The notes under the pieces: generated by a model
Databases searched by the model: none
The model's input: only the letters and a program-made list of their open reading frames with translations
Told to the model about the DNA's origin: nothing
Shown: positions 6,271-12,700 of the stretch, in pieces
How positions within the stretch are numbered: position 1 is the first letter of the stretch
Layout of the letters: every line of letters starts with the position of its first letter
Position numbers and translations under genes: made by a program
From: Bacteroidota bacterium
GTDB lineage: Bacteria; Bacteroidota; Bacteroidia; Chitinophagales; Chitinophagaceae
Length of the DNA: 13,510 nt
Assembly (NCBI GenBank): GCA_947461985.1
Contig: CANHNT010000022.1
Coordinates: forward strand, 1-13,510
Direction of reading: 5' to 3'

Positions 6271-7179
6271 GTGAAACAAGTACTCATCGCATCGCCCATT
6301 TCTGAAAAATTTAAACTGTTTTTATTAGAAAAAAACTATGAAATCATCTATTCAGAACCGACAACTGACAACCGACATCTGACAACTGGCATTATTACTT
6401 CTAATAAATTAGTATTAAGCAAACAAGAAATTGACAAATATCCAAACTTAAAATGGATAGGACGAATTGGTTCAGGAATGGAAATTATTGATGTAGAATA
6501 TTGTCAACAAAAAAATATTCAATGCGAAAGTTCTCCGAATGGAATTGCCAATTCGGTTGCAGAACATATTACAGGTATGTTGTTGAGTTTAAATAAAAAT
6601 ATTCATTCTTCATTTGAAGAAATAAAAAACAAGCAGTGGATTCGTGAACCCAATCGTGGAATTGAATTAGAAAATCAAACAATAGGAATAATTGGTTATG
6701 GACATACAGGAAGTGCGTTTGCAAAAAAGATGTCGGTATTTACAAATTCCATTCTTGCGTATGATAAATATAAAACAGGTTTCTCAAATGAATTAGTACA
6801 AGAAGTTTCCTTAGAAGAATTGAAAGAAAATGCTACTGTTCTATCCTTTCATTTGCCATTAAATGAGGAAACAAAACATTATTATAACGATGATTTTTTA
6901 GCATCAATAAAAAATAATCATATTTTAATAAATGCTTCAAGAGGCTCTATTGTCAATACTTGTACCATTTTAAAAGGTTTGCAAAATGGGAAAATAATGG
7001 GTGCGTGTTTAGATGTTTTGGACGAAGAAAAAAATATCAATGAAGTTTTACATACAAACAATAATTTGATTGAACAAATGCTAAAATTCAATGTAATTAT
7101 CACCCCACACATTGCAGGTTATTCGCACAACGCCACCGAAAAAATGAGTCAAGAGTTGATGGATAAAATACGATTTTAA
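6271..7179 (+). CDS. D-isomer-specific 2-hydroxyacid dehydrogenase (SerA/phosphoglycerate dehydrogenase-like)
   Basis: This NAD-dependent enzyme has the 2-hydroxyacid dehydrogenase fold. The cofactor domain shows GYGHTG (142-147) and Asp165 at the end of the next strand, which favours NAD over NADP. The catalytic trio is visible: Arg224 in NASRG, a Glu at 252 or 253, and His280 in PHIAGYS. Substrate contacts resemble the phosphoglycerate dehydrogenase branch (GRIGSGMEIID, 64-74), but the regulatory C-terminal domain of SerA is absent, so the substrate is uncertain. With 302 residues it is somewhat shorter than typical relatives. The start is GTG at 6271; the next in-frame Met is residue 70, inside the fold. 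Residues 29-41 are encoded by a tandem heptanucleotide repeat where relatives, as I recall them, have a helix. The thioesterase gene follows after 3 nt, so the two are co-transcribed. Confidence 0.9.
   Translation: MKQVLIASPISEKFKLFLLEKNYEIIYSEPTTDNRHLTTGIITSNKLVLSKQEIDKYPNLKWIGRIGSGMEIIDVEYCQQKNIQCESSPNGIANSVAEHITGMLLSLNKNIHSSFEEIKNKQWIREPNRGIELENQTIGIIGYGHTGSAFAKKMSVFTNSILAYDKYKTGFSNELVQEVSLEELKENATVLSFHLPLNEETKHYYNDDFLASIKNNHILINASRGSIVNTCTILKGLQNGKIMGACLDVLDEEKNINEVLHTNNNLIEQMLKFNVIITPHIAGYSHNATEKMSQELMDKIRF
6357..6391 (+). repeat. Tandem heptanucleotide repeat, five units, inside the dehydrogenase gene
   Basis: Five consecutive 7-nt units read ACCGACA, ACTGACA, ACCGACA, TCTGACA and ACTGGCA (consensus ACYGACA). 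The tract encodes residues 29-41 (around PTTDNRHLTTG). A 7-nt period is not a multiple of three, so gain or loss of one unit would shift the reading frame. Confidence 0.85.
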
Positions 7180-7182
7180 AAG

Positions 7183-7572
7183 ATGAAATTTTACAAAATA
7201 AATTTAGTAGTAGAAGAAAAATACATTGATGGAAATTTGCATGTCAACAATTTAGAATACATCAAATGGGCTCAATATATATCCGGAAAACATTGGGATA
7301 ATGTTGCAACCGAAAAAATAAAACAAGAATATCGTTGGGTAGTTGTTCATCAAGAAATCAATTATTTTAAAGAATTAATTTTGAATGATGAAATAGAAAT
7401 AACTACTTGGATTGAAAAAATTGAAAAAGCAAAAACATTTCGCATAGTAGAAATTTTTAATAAAACTAAAAATGAAATGGCTGCAAAAGCAATCATTACT
7501 TGGTATGCAATTGATAAAATAACCAATAAGCCCAAACGAATTTCAGAGGAAGCAAAAGTGTTGTTTGAATAA
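7183..7572 (+). CDS. Acyl-CoA/acyl-ACP thioesterase-like hotdog protein (4HBT type)
   Basis: This is a small protein of 129 residues with the hotdog thioesterase pattern. The early GNLHVNNLEYIKWAQ stretch (17-31) corresponds to the helix and active-site loop of the 4-hydroxybenzoyl-CoA/acyl-ACP thioesterase superfamily, and HW at 37-38 is common in Bacteroidota members. ELILNDEIEITTWIEK and the following strands fit the central sheet. Asp16 precedes the HVNN motif and may be the catalytic acid, but it is shifted relative to the classical DxDxxGHVNN form, so the catalytic residue is uncertain. The acyl substrate cannot be predicted. The start lies 3 nt after the dehydrogenase stop codon, which indicates a two-gene unit; whether the two enzymes share a pathway is not known. 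No obvious terminator separates it from the converging rsmI (49-nt gap). Confidence 0.85.
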   Translation: MKFYKINLVVEEKYIDGNLHVNNLEYIKWAQYISGKHWDNVATEKIKQEYRWVVVHQEINYFKELILNDEIEITTWIEKIEKAKTFRIVEIFNKTKNEMAAKAIITWYAIDKITNKPKRISEEAKVLFE

Positions 7573-7621
7573 TTTTTGTCGATTTGAAATTGTATTCCTG
7601 AGTTCTGATAAAAATTTGAAA

Positions 7622-8287
7622 CTATTTTCCTTTCAACACCACCACAATTTCACCTTTAGGAGCATGCGTTTCATAATAGGCAGCTATGTCAGGTAATTTG
7701 CCAATTTTATGTTCTTCAAATTTTTTGCTTAATTCTCGGCAAACACATACTTCTTGTTCTTCTCCAAAATAGGTAATTAGCTCTTTTAATGTTTTAGCTA
7801 AACGATGTGGACTTTCATAAAACACGATGGCACGCTCTTCATTTTTTAATTGATTTAATAGAGTCATTCGGCCTTTTTTTTGAGGTAAAAAACCTTCATA
7901 TACAAATCGGTTTATTGGAAATCCACTATCCACTAATGCTGGCACAAAAGCCGTAGCACCTGGCAAGCACTCTACATCGATTCCGTTTTGCACACAAGCA
8001 CGAACTAATAAAAAGCCTGGGTCAGAAATGCCTGGTGTTCCAGCATCGGTTATCAAAGCCATCGTTTTTCCTGATTGAATATCTTCCACCAATTTTTCCA
8101 CTACTTTGTGTTCATTGTGCATGTGGTAACTCCAAATTGGCTTTTGAATTTGATAATGTTTTAGTAAAACAGAAGATGTTCTGGTATCTTCAGCCAAAAT
8201 AATATCAACACTTTTTAGCGTGTCGATAGCTCTAAAAGTCATGTCTTGCAAATTGCCAATAGGCGTTGGTACAACAAATAATTTCAT
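7622..8287 (-). CDS. rsmI: 16S rRNA (cytidine1402-2'-O)-methyltransferase RsmI
   Basis: RsmI adds the 2'-O-methyl group at C1402 in the 30S decoding centre using S-adenosylmethionine. The 221-residue frame carries the tetrapyrrole-methylase-fold landmarks in order: PTPIGNL (7-13), AEDTR (32-36), ITDAGTPGISDPG (79-91), LPGATA (108-113), GFLP (132-135), FYESPHR (156-162) and the terminal KGEIVVV strand (211-217). It ends there and so lacks the roughly 60-residue C-terminal extension of E. coli RsmI (286 aa), as is common in Bacteroidota. The gene is divergent from rel and converges on the thioesterase gene. A weak -7-like element lies 5 nt before the ATG. Confidence 0.96.
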   Translation of the reverse strand: MKLFVVPTPIGNLQDMTFRAIDTLKSVDIILAEDTRTSSVLLKHYQIQKPIWSYHMHNEHKVVEKLVEDIQSGKTMALITDAGTPGISDPGFLLVRACVQNGIDVECLPGATAFVPALVDSGFPINRFVYEGFLPQKKGRMTLLNQLKNEERAIVFYESPHRLAKTLKELITYFGEEQEVCVCRELSKKFEEHKIGKLPDIAAYYETHAPKGEIVVVLKGK

Positions 8288-8292
8288 TCCGT

Positions 8293-8300
8293 TAAAGGTA
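8293..8300 (-). promoter_or_regulatory. Possible -7 promoter element of rsmI
   Basis: The minus strand reads TACCTTTA, one mismatch from TAnnTTTG, ending 5 nt before the rsmI ATG. A TTG lies 16 nt upstream, slightly short of the usual -33 spacing. The region is very AT-rich, so the call is weak. Confidence 0.25.
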
Positions 8301-8371
8301 ATTGATAATTTCTTTTCAATAAATAATTGATAAAATAATATTTTAAATTTATTTTTAAAAGTAAAAAAAAC

Positions 8372-8379
8372 TATATTTA
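8372..8379 (+). promoter_or_regulatory. Possible -7 promoter element of rel
   Basis: TATATTTA is one mismatch from TAnnTTTG and lies 19 nt before the rel ATG in the 111-nt divergent region shared with rsmI. No TTG is visible at -33. AT-rich background makes a chance match likely. Confidence 0.25.
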
Positions 8380-8398
8380 CTCTAATTGAAAGTGTGAT

Positions 8399-10624
8399 AT
8401 GGAAATCATAGAAAAATACAATTTATCGCCAGAGGAAGAAAAGAAAATGATATTGAGAGAATACCGTTCGTTGCTACGAGCAATAAAATCTCGATTAAAA
8501 AAGGGCGATAAACAATTAGTTAGACGTGCATTTGAAATTGCAGCAGAAGCGCATCAGCACATGCGAAGAAAATCAGGAGAGCCCTATATTTTTCATCCAT
8601 TGGCTGTCGCTAAAATTGTGGTAGAAGAAATTTCATTGGGCGTAACCTCAGTGATATGTGCCTTGTTGCATGATACGGTAGAAGATACAGAAGTGACATT
8701 GCAAGAAATTGAAATGGAATTTGGAAATTCTTGCTCAAAAATTGTTGAAGGATTGACTAAAATATCTAACGTAGTTGAAACAAAAAACACCACTCAACAA
8801 GCCGAAAATTTCAAGAAAATTTTATTGACGTTGGCTGATGATCCTCGTGTTATTTTAATAAAAATTGCCGACCGATTGCATAATATGCGCACATTGGACA
8901 GCATGAGTCGCGATAAGCAATTAAAAATTGCTTCAGAAACCACTTTTTTGTATGCACCATTAGCCAATCGTTTAGGATTATATGAAATAAAATCGGAGCT
9001 TGAAGATTTAAGTTTGAAATTTACTGAACGTGAAGTATATGATGAAATAACGCAAAAACTTAAAGACACTAAACGAGAGCGTACTAAATATATCAATGAA
9101 TTTATTAAGCCAATTAAAGATGCTTTAGAAGAAGCTGGCTTTGATTTTGAAATTTTCGGAAGACCAAAATCTATCCATTCAATTTTAAATAAAATAAAAT
9201 CCAAACATGTTTCGTTTGAAGAAGTGTATGATTTATTTGCAATCCGAATTGTATTGAAAACTGAGAATGAAAAAGCAGATTGTTGGAACGCCTTTTCAAT
9301 TATAACAAGTAAATATCAACACAGTTTAGAGCGATTGAGAGATTGGGTAAGTTCTCCTAAAAGCAATGGTTATGAGGCATTGCATACAACCGTAATGGGT
9401 CCAGAAGGGAAATGGGTAGAAGTACAAATTCGTACTGAACGGATGAATGAAATTGCCGAAAAAGGATTGGCTGCACATTGGAAATATAAAGATGGAACCA
9501 CACAAGAATCTAAATTAGATGATTGGTTAAAGCACATCAAAGAGTTATTGCAAAATCCTGATAACAATGCAATGGATTTCATTCACGATTTAAAATTAGA
9601 TATTTTTACGGAAGAAATTTATGCTTATACACCAAATGGGGATATGCGTGTTTTGCCGTTAGGTGCGAGTGCGTTAGATTTTGCTTTTGACATACATTCG
9701 GAGTTAGGAAAAAATTGTATCGGTGCAAAAGTGAATTATAAATTAGTACCCATCAATCATGTATTAAAAAATGCGGATCAAATAGAAATCATCACCTCAA
9801 AAAAACAAAAACCGAATGATGATTGGCTGAAATTTGTGGTTACTGCCAAAGCAAAATCTCGAATTAAATATTATTTAAAAGAAGAAAAAAGAATGATTGC
9901 TGAAGATGGCAAAGCAACTTTCTTGCGAAAAATTGACCACTTAAATATACCCAATGTGAGCGCACATTTTTCGGACGTTGCAACCTTTTATAAATTTGCT
10001 ACGCCAATCGATTTATTTTATGCTGTCGCAAAAGGATCCTTCGATGTAAAAGAATTTTCGAAACTAAAATTTGGCAATGAAAAAATAATTTTTCCTGAAG
10101 AAATTAAAAAAGAAATTATCAAAGAAGAGCCAGAAGTTGATTTGCAAAAACAGATTCCTGGGAAAGGGTATGAATTGATTTTGTTTGGAGAAAGCAGTGA
10201 TAAAATTCAATATAAATTAGCAAATTGTTGTCAGCCCATACCAGGTGATGATGTGTTTGGTTTTGTAACAACAGGTGAAGGCTTAAAAATTCATCGGACC
10301 AACTGCCCCAATGCATCAACCCTTTTAGCCAATTATGGACACCGTGTAGTAAAAGCTAAGTGGGCAAAAAACAAAGAAATTAGTTTTTTAACAGGGGTGA
10401 AAATAAATGGATTAGATGATGTAGGAATTATTCATAAAATAACCAATGTAGTTTCTGGCGAACTCAAAATGAATATGCGCAGCATGAGTATCGACTCTAA
10501 AGATGGCTTGTTTGAAGGAACCATTATGGTCTTCGTAAATCACAAAGAAGAATTGGATGAATTGTGTGCTAAATTAGAAAAATTAAATGGAATTAATAAA
10601 GTGTTGAGGTTGGATAGTGAATAA
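8399..10624 (+). CDS. rel: Bifunctional (p)ppGpp synthetase/hydrolase, long RSH protein
   Basis: This enzyme makes and degrades the stringent-response alarmone (p)ppGpp and senses starved ribosomes. The 741-residue frame has the complete long-RSH architecture. The hydrolase HD domain has metal ligands His66, His91-Asp92 (LLHDTVEDT) and Asp158 (ADRLHNM). The synthetase domain has RPKSIHSI (255-262), YDLFAIRI (277-284), the basic RLRD motif (312-315, the RxKD-type signature of bifunctional enzymes) and EVQIRT with Glu341. A TGS domain lies at about 402-466, followed by a helical region. The Cys-rich zinc-finger-like domain has LANCCQPIPGD (608-617) and HRTNC (632-636). A C-terminal ACT/RRM domain spans about 665-741. 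All key residues of both activities are present, so both are predicted active. Bacteroidota often encode one long RSH, so the name rel is used rather than relA or spoT. Confidence 0.97.
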   Translation: MEIIEKYNLSPEEEKKMILREYRSLLRAIKSRLKKGDKQLVRRAFEIAAEAHQHMRRKSGEPYIFHPLAVAKIVVEEISLGVTSVICALLHDTVEDTEVTLQEIEMEFGNSCSKIVEGLTKISNVVETKNTTQQAENFKKILLTLADDPRVILIKIADRLHNMRTLDSMSRDKQLKIASETTFLYAPLANRLGLYEIKSELEDLSLKFTEREVYDEITQKLKDTKRERTKYINEFIKPIKDALEEAGFDFEIFGRPKSIHSILNKIKSKHVSFEEVYDLFAIRIVLKTENEKADCWNAFSIITSKYQHSLERLRDWVSSPKSNGYEALHTTVMGPEGKWVEVQIRTERMNEIAEKGLAAHWKYKDGTTQESKLDDWLKHIKELLQNPDNNAMDFIHDLKLDIFTEEIYAYTPNGDMRVLPLGASALDFAFDIHSELGKNCIGAKVNYKLVPINHVLKNADQIEIITSKKQKPNDDWLKFVVTAKAKSRIKYYLKEEKRMIAEDGKATFLRKIDHLNIPNVSAHFSDVATFYKFATPIDLFYAVAKGSFDVKEFSKLKFGNEKIIFPEEIKKEIIKEEPEVDLQKQIPGKGYELILFGESSDKIQYKLANCCQPIPGDDVFGFVTTGEGLKIHRTNCPNASTLLANYGHRVVKAKWAKNKEISFLTGVKINGLDDVGIIHKITNVVSGELKMNMRSMSIDSKDGLFEGTIMVFVNHKEELDELCAKLEKLNGINKVLRLDSE

Positions 10625-10637
10625 AATTTTTTGGAGG

Positions 10638-10701
10638 TCATCGACAAGTTCTTTAATCATCGACAACGGCACCTGTTCTGCTATTCGGAAATAGCACGAG
10701 G
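10638..10701. repeat. REP-like hairpin with two upstream direct repeats
   Basis: The 107-nt gap between the convergent rel and phosphatase genes holds TCATCGACAA twice (10638-10647 and 10657-10666). A 7-bp perfect inverted repeat TGCTATT/AATAGCA follows (10679-10685 and 10690-10696, loop CGGA), flanked by a further CCT (10672-10674) / AGG (10699-10701) pairing. The segment is visibly richer in GC than its neighbours. There is no T-run after the stem, so it is not a classical terminator. It resembles a dispersed REP-type palindrome, but only one copy is in the window. Confidence 0.45.
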
Positions 10702-10731
10702 CAACTAATTAACTTTGTTCTTCAATTAAAA

Positions 10732-11832
10732 TTACAAACTAAAATTAGCAAAAAGTGGGTAATGGTCTGAAAAAGGAACTGCAATTTTTTCAAAGCCTAA
10801 TAAATGAATTTCTTCATCATGAAATAAATAATCGATCCGAAGCAAGGGAATAAATTTATTGTATGTTGCGCCCAATCCAAGTCCTTTTTCTAAAAATGCA
10901 TCTTTTTTATTTCCCCTAATTTTAAAATAAACATAGGAACTTGCGATATCATTTAAATCACCACAAACGATAGATGGATACTTATTCGATTTAATTACTC
11001 TACTGACTAAAGAAGATTCTAAACCTCTATTAATGGAGCTTTTTTCGAGTTTAGAATAAATAGATTTTGTTTCACTTTTAGTTTTTTCATCCCACGAATT
11101 TGCAGAACCATTTGCAACTAAATCGGTTTCTTGCGAACTAAATTTATTCGATTTTAAATGCGTATTGAAAACAGAAAACGTATCGTTTTTAAATTTTAAT
11201 TGAACTTCTTGCAATAAATTACTTCCTGCAACATCAATATCATGATTGATCGATTTTATGATAGGTAGTTTAGAAAAAATAATGCTTCCCCACTTACCAC
11301 GTTTATTTTCATTAATCGTACATTCGGCAAAATAAGGATAATCGCAACTATCACTTATCGCTTTAATATTGTTTATTCCAACACTGTCATTTCCTGAGTA
11401 AAATTCTTGTAAACAAAGCACAGAAGATTTTTTTTCTTTAATAAAAGCTAATATTTTTTTACGGGTTGTTTTATCGCCACTCCAATTATATAAATCCAAC
11501 AACCGAACATTATAACTCATTACAGTAAACGAACTGTCATTTTGTTTTAACTCATTTGATGCCCAAAAATGACCACCCACCGTAACGCTCACGACACTCC
11601 AGCTCAATAAAAAAGCAACAACAGGAATAGGTATAAACCAGAATTTTTTGGTGAACAACCAAAAGAAAATAAATGCTAAATTAATAACAGCAAAAACAGG
11701 CGTAAGAAAACCAAGAATGCCAATAAAACTTTGATCAAACGGATTGATGTTAGGAATAACCCTGCAAATAGAGAGTAACAGCGCATTGATAATGCACCCA
11801 ATTAAAAAAGAATATTTTAAAAATTTACGCAA
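10732..11832 (-). CDS. Membrane-anchored endonuclease/exonuclease/phosphatase (EEP) family protein
   Basis: The 366-residue protein begins with three hydrophobic segments (about 7-27, 36-60 and 66-86). An EEP hydrolase domain follows, and probably faces the periplasm (inferred). Metal and catalytic residues are visible: Asn108 in SYNVR, Glu143 in LQEF, the NTH motif 223-225, GDLND (291-295), Asp334 in IDYLF, and SDHYP with Asp356-His357. The family contains nucleases, phosphodiesterases and inositol or sphingolipid phosphatases; the substrate cannot be assigned. The start is TTG at 11832-11830. An in-frame stop (11850-11848) lies just upstream with no ATG between, and the TTG gives a normal N-terminus for the family. 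The start lies 8 nt after the stop codon of the rhomboid-like gene, which suggests translational coupling. No clear terminator follows. Confidence 0.9.
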   Translation of the reverse strand: MRKFLKYSFLIGCIINALLLSICRVIPNINPFDQSFIGILGFLTPVFAVINLAFIFFWLFTKKFWFIPIPVVAFLLSWSVVSVTVGGHFWASNELKQNDSSFTVMSYNVRLLDLYNWSGDKTTRKKILAFIKEKKSSVLCLQEFYSGNDSVGINNIKAISDSCDYPYFAECTINENKRGKWGSIIFSKLPIIKSINHDIDVAGSNLLQEVQLKFKNDTFSVFNTHLKSNKFSSQETDLVANGSANSWDEKTKSETKSIYSKLEKSSINRGLESSLVSRVIKSNKYPSIVCGDLNDIASSYVYFKIRGNKKDAFLEKGLGLGATYNKFIPLLRIDYLFHDEEIHLLGFEKIAVPFSDHYPLFANFSL

Positions 11833-11840
11833 TTCAATTC

Positions 11841-12698
11841 TTATTTTTTACTAAAACTTTCTAAAATTGATTTTTCTTTTGAAGTCAATGCATCAATTCC
11901 TTTGCTGTTTATTTTGTCTAAAATCATATCCATATTCGAAGTATCTGCTTTTAATGTTTTGGAGGTTGAAAAATGGTAACCATCTTTATTATTTACAAAA
12001 TTTCGATTGTTTTCAAAGTAGTTGCCCAATTGTTTAAACCATATAGTCATCTTATCAAAAATAAAGCCAAAGCCAAAATTATAGCCAATGCCAACTAGAA
12101 TAGCACCTAGCATTAAACTTAAATTTTGTAAATTATATGCTTGTATTGTTATTAATTGAAGAATAAAATAAACAATTCCAAAAACCCAAACAGGGATGCC
12201 TTTGCCAAATAAAAACCAAAATTGATAATTGGGTTTGTATACGATAGTAGCCACCGCAACAGCCATAATTGAAGGCATTGCACCAGCATAAAAACTAATT
12301 TCGGTAGGTTTTAAAATAGTCCCTAATAAAATAAAAATAAAGGCAGAAAAAAATCCTCCTACTAAATAAACAGGCAATACTCGATAGCTTCCTTTTAGAT
12401 CTTCTAATACACTTCCAAAAACCCAAAGCCAAATCATATTGCCGACTACTTGCCAAAAATTATCTTCGGCAAACATAAATGTTAGGATGCTCCAAAAATG
12501 AGAAATCCAGCTCGAAAAGGTGGATGTGATTCCTATATTATTCCAAACGTGTGTGTCATAAAAAGTAGTTGGTTCATCGTTCATTAACAAAGTAATTCTG
12601 ATGGATTGTACAATCACAAAAAATAAAGTTGTTGCGACAATAATTTTTAAAATATCACTTTTAGATATATATTTTATAAAAGAATTTGCGTTAGCCAT
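11841..12698 (-). CDS. Rhomboid-family protein lacking catalytic residues (pseudo-rhomboid)
   Basis: This 285-residue protein has the six-helix rhomboid core, with helices at about 17-38, 66-95, 107-129, 136-153, 168-188 and 193-213. Helix 2 keeps the family pattern GNMIWLWVFG (86-95), and a soluble tail of about 70 residues ends in LDKINSKGIDALTSKE, a C-terminal motif often seen on Bacteroidota rhomboids. The catalytic GxSG serine position reads GAMPS (139-143), with Met141 in place of Ser. The catalytic His position, normally AHLGG, reads LMLGA with Met196. The helix-2 His that stabilises the oxyanion is Gln83, while Asn87 is kept. It should therefore be proteolytically inactive. It lies 2 nt downstream of an apparently active rhomboid and upstream of the EEP gene. 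A role as partner or substrate adaptor is inference by analogy with iRhoms and other inactive rhomboids. Confidence 0.9.
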   Translation of the reverse strand: MANANSFIKYISKSDILKIIVATTLFFVIVQSIRITLLMNDEPTTFYDTHVWNNIGITSTFSSWISHFWSILTFMFAEDNFWQVVGNMIWLWVFGSVLEDLKGSYRVLPVYLVGGFFSAFIFILLGTILKPTEISFYAGAMPSIMAVAVATIVYKPNYQFWFLFGKGIPVWVFGIVYFILQLITIQAYNLQNLSLMLGAILVGIGYNFGFGFIFDKMTIWFKQLGNYFENNRNFVNNKDGYHFSTSKTLKADTSNMDMILDKINSKGIDALTSKEKSILESFSKK

Positions 12699-12700
12699 AA

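Noticed and set aside
7573..7621. Terminator between the convergent thioesterase gene and rsmI
   Set aside because: No stem of useful length followed by a T-run could be found in the 49-nt gap.
8299..8333. Direct repeat TAATTGATAA (8299-8308 and 8324-8333) as an operator between rsmI and rel
   Set aside because: The two copies are low-complexity AT sequence at a 25-nt spacing with no symmetry; too weak to call a binding site.
8794..9204. 136-codon minus-strand frame inside rel
   Set aside because: It lies entirely opposite the conserved hydrolase and synthetase domains and has no recognisable protein features.
10625..10660. Short minus-strand frame starting at an ATG near 10658 (MIKELVDD...)
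   Set aside because: It has few codons before running into the antisense of rel, no promoter and no recognisable family; probably part of the repeat region.
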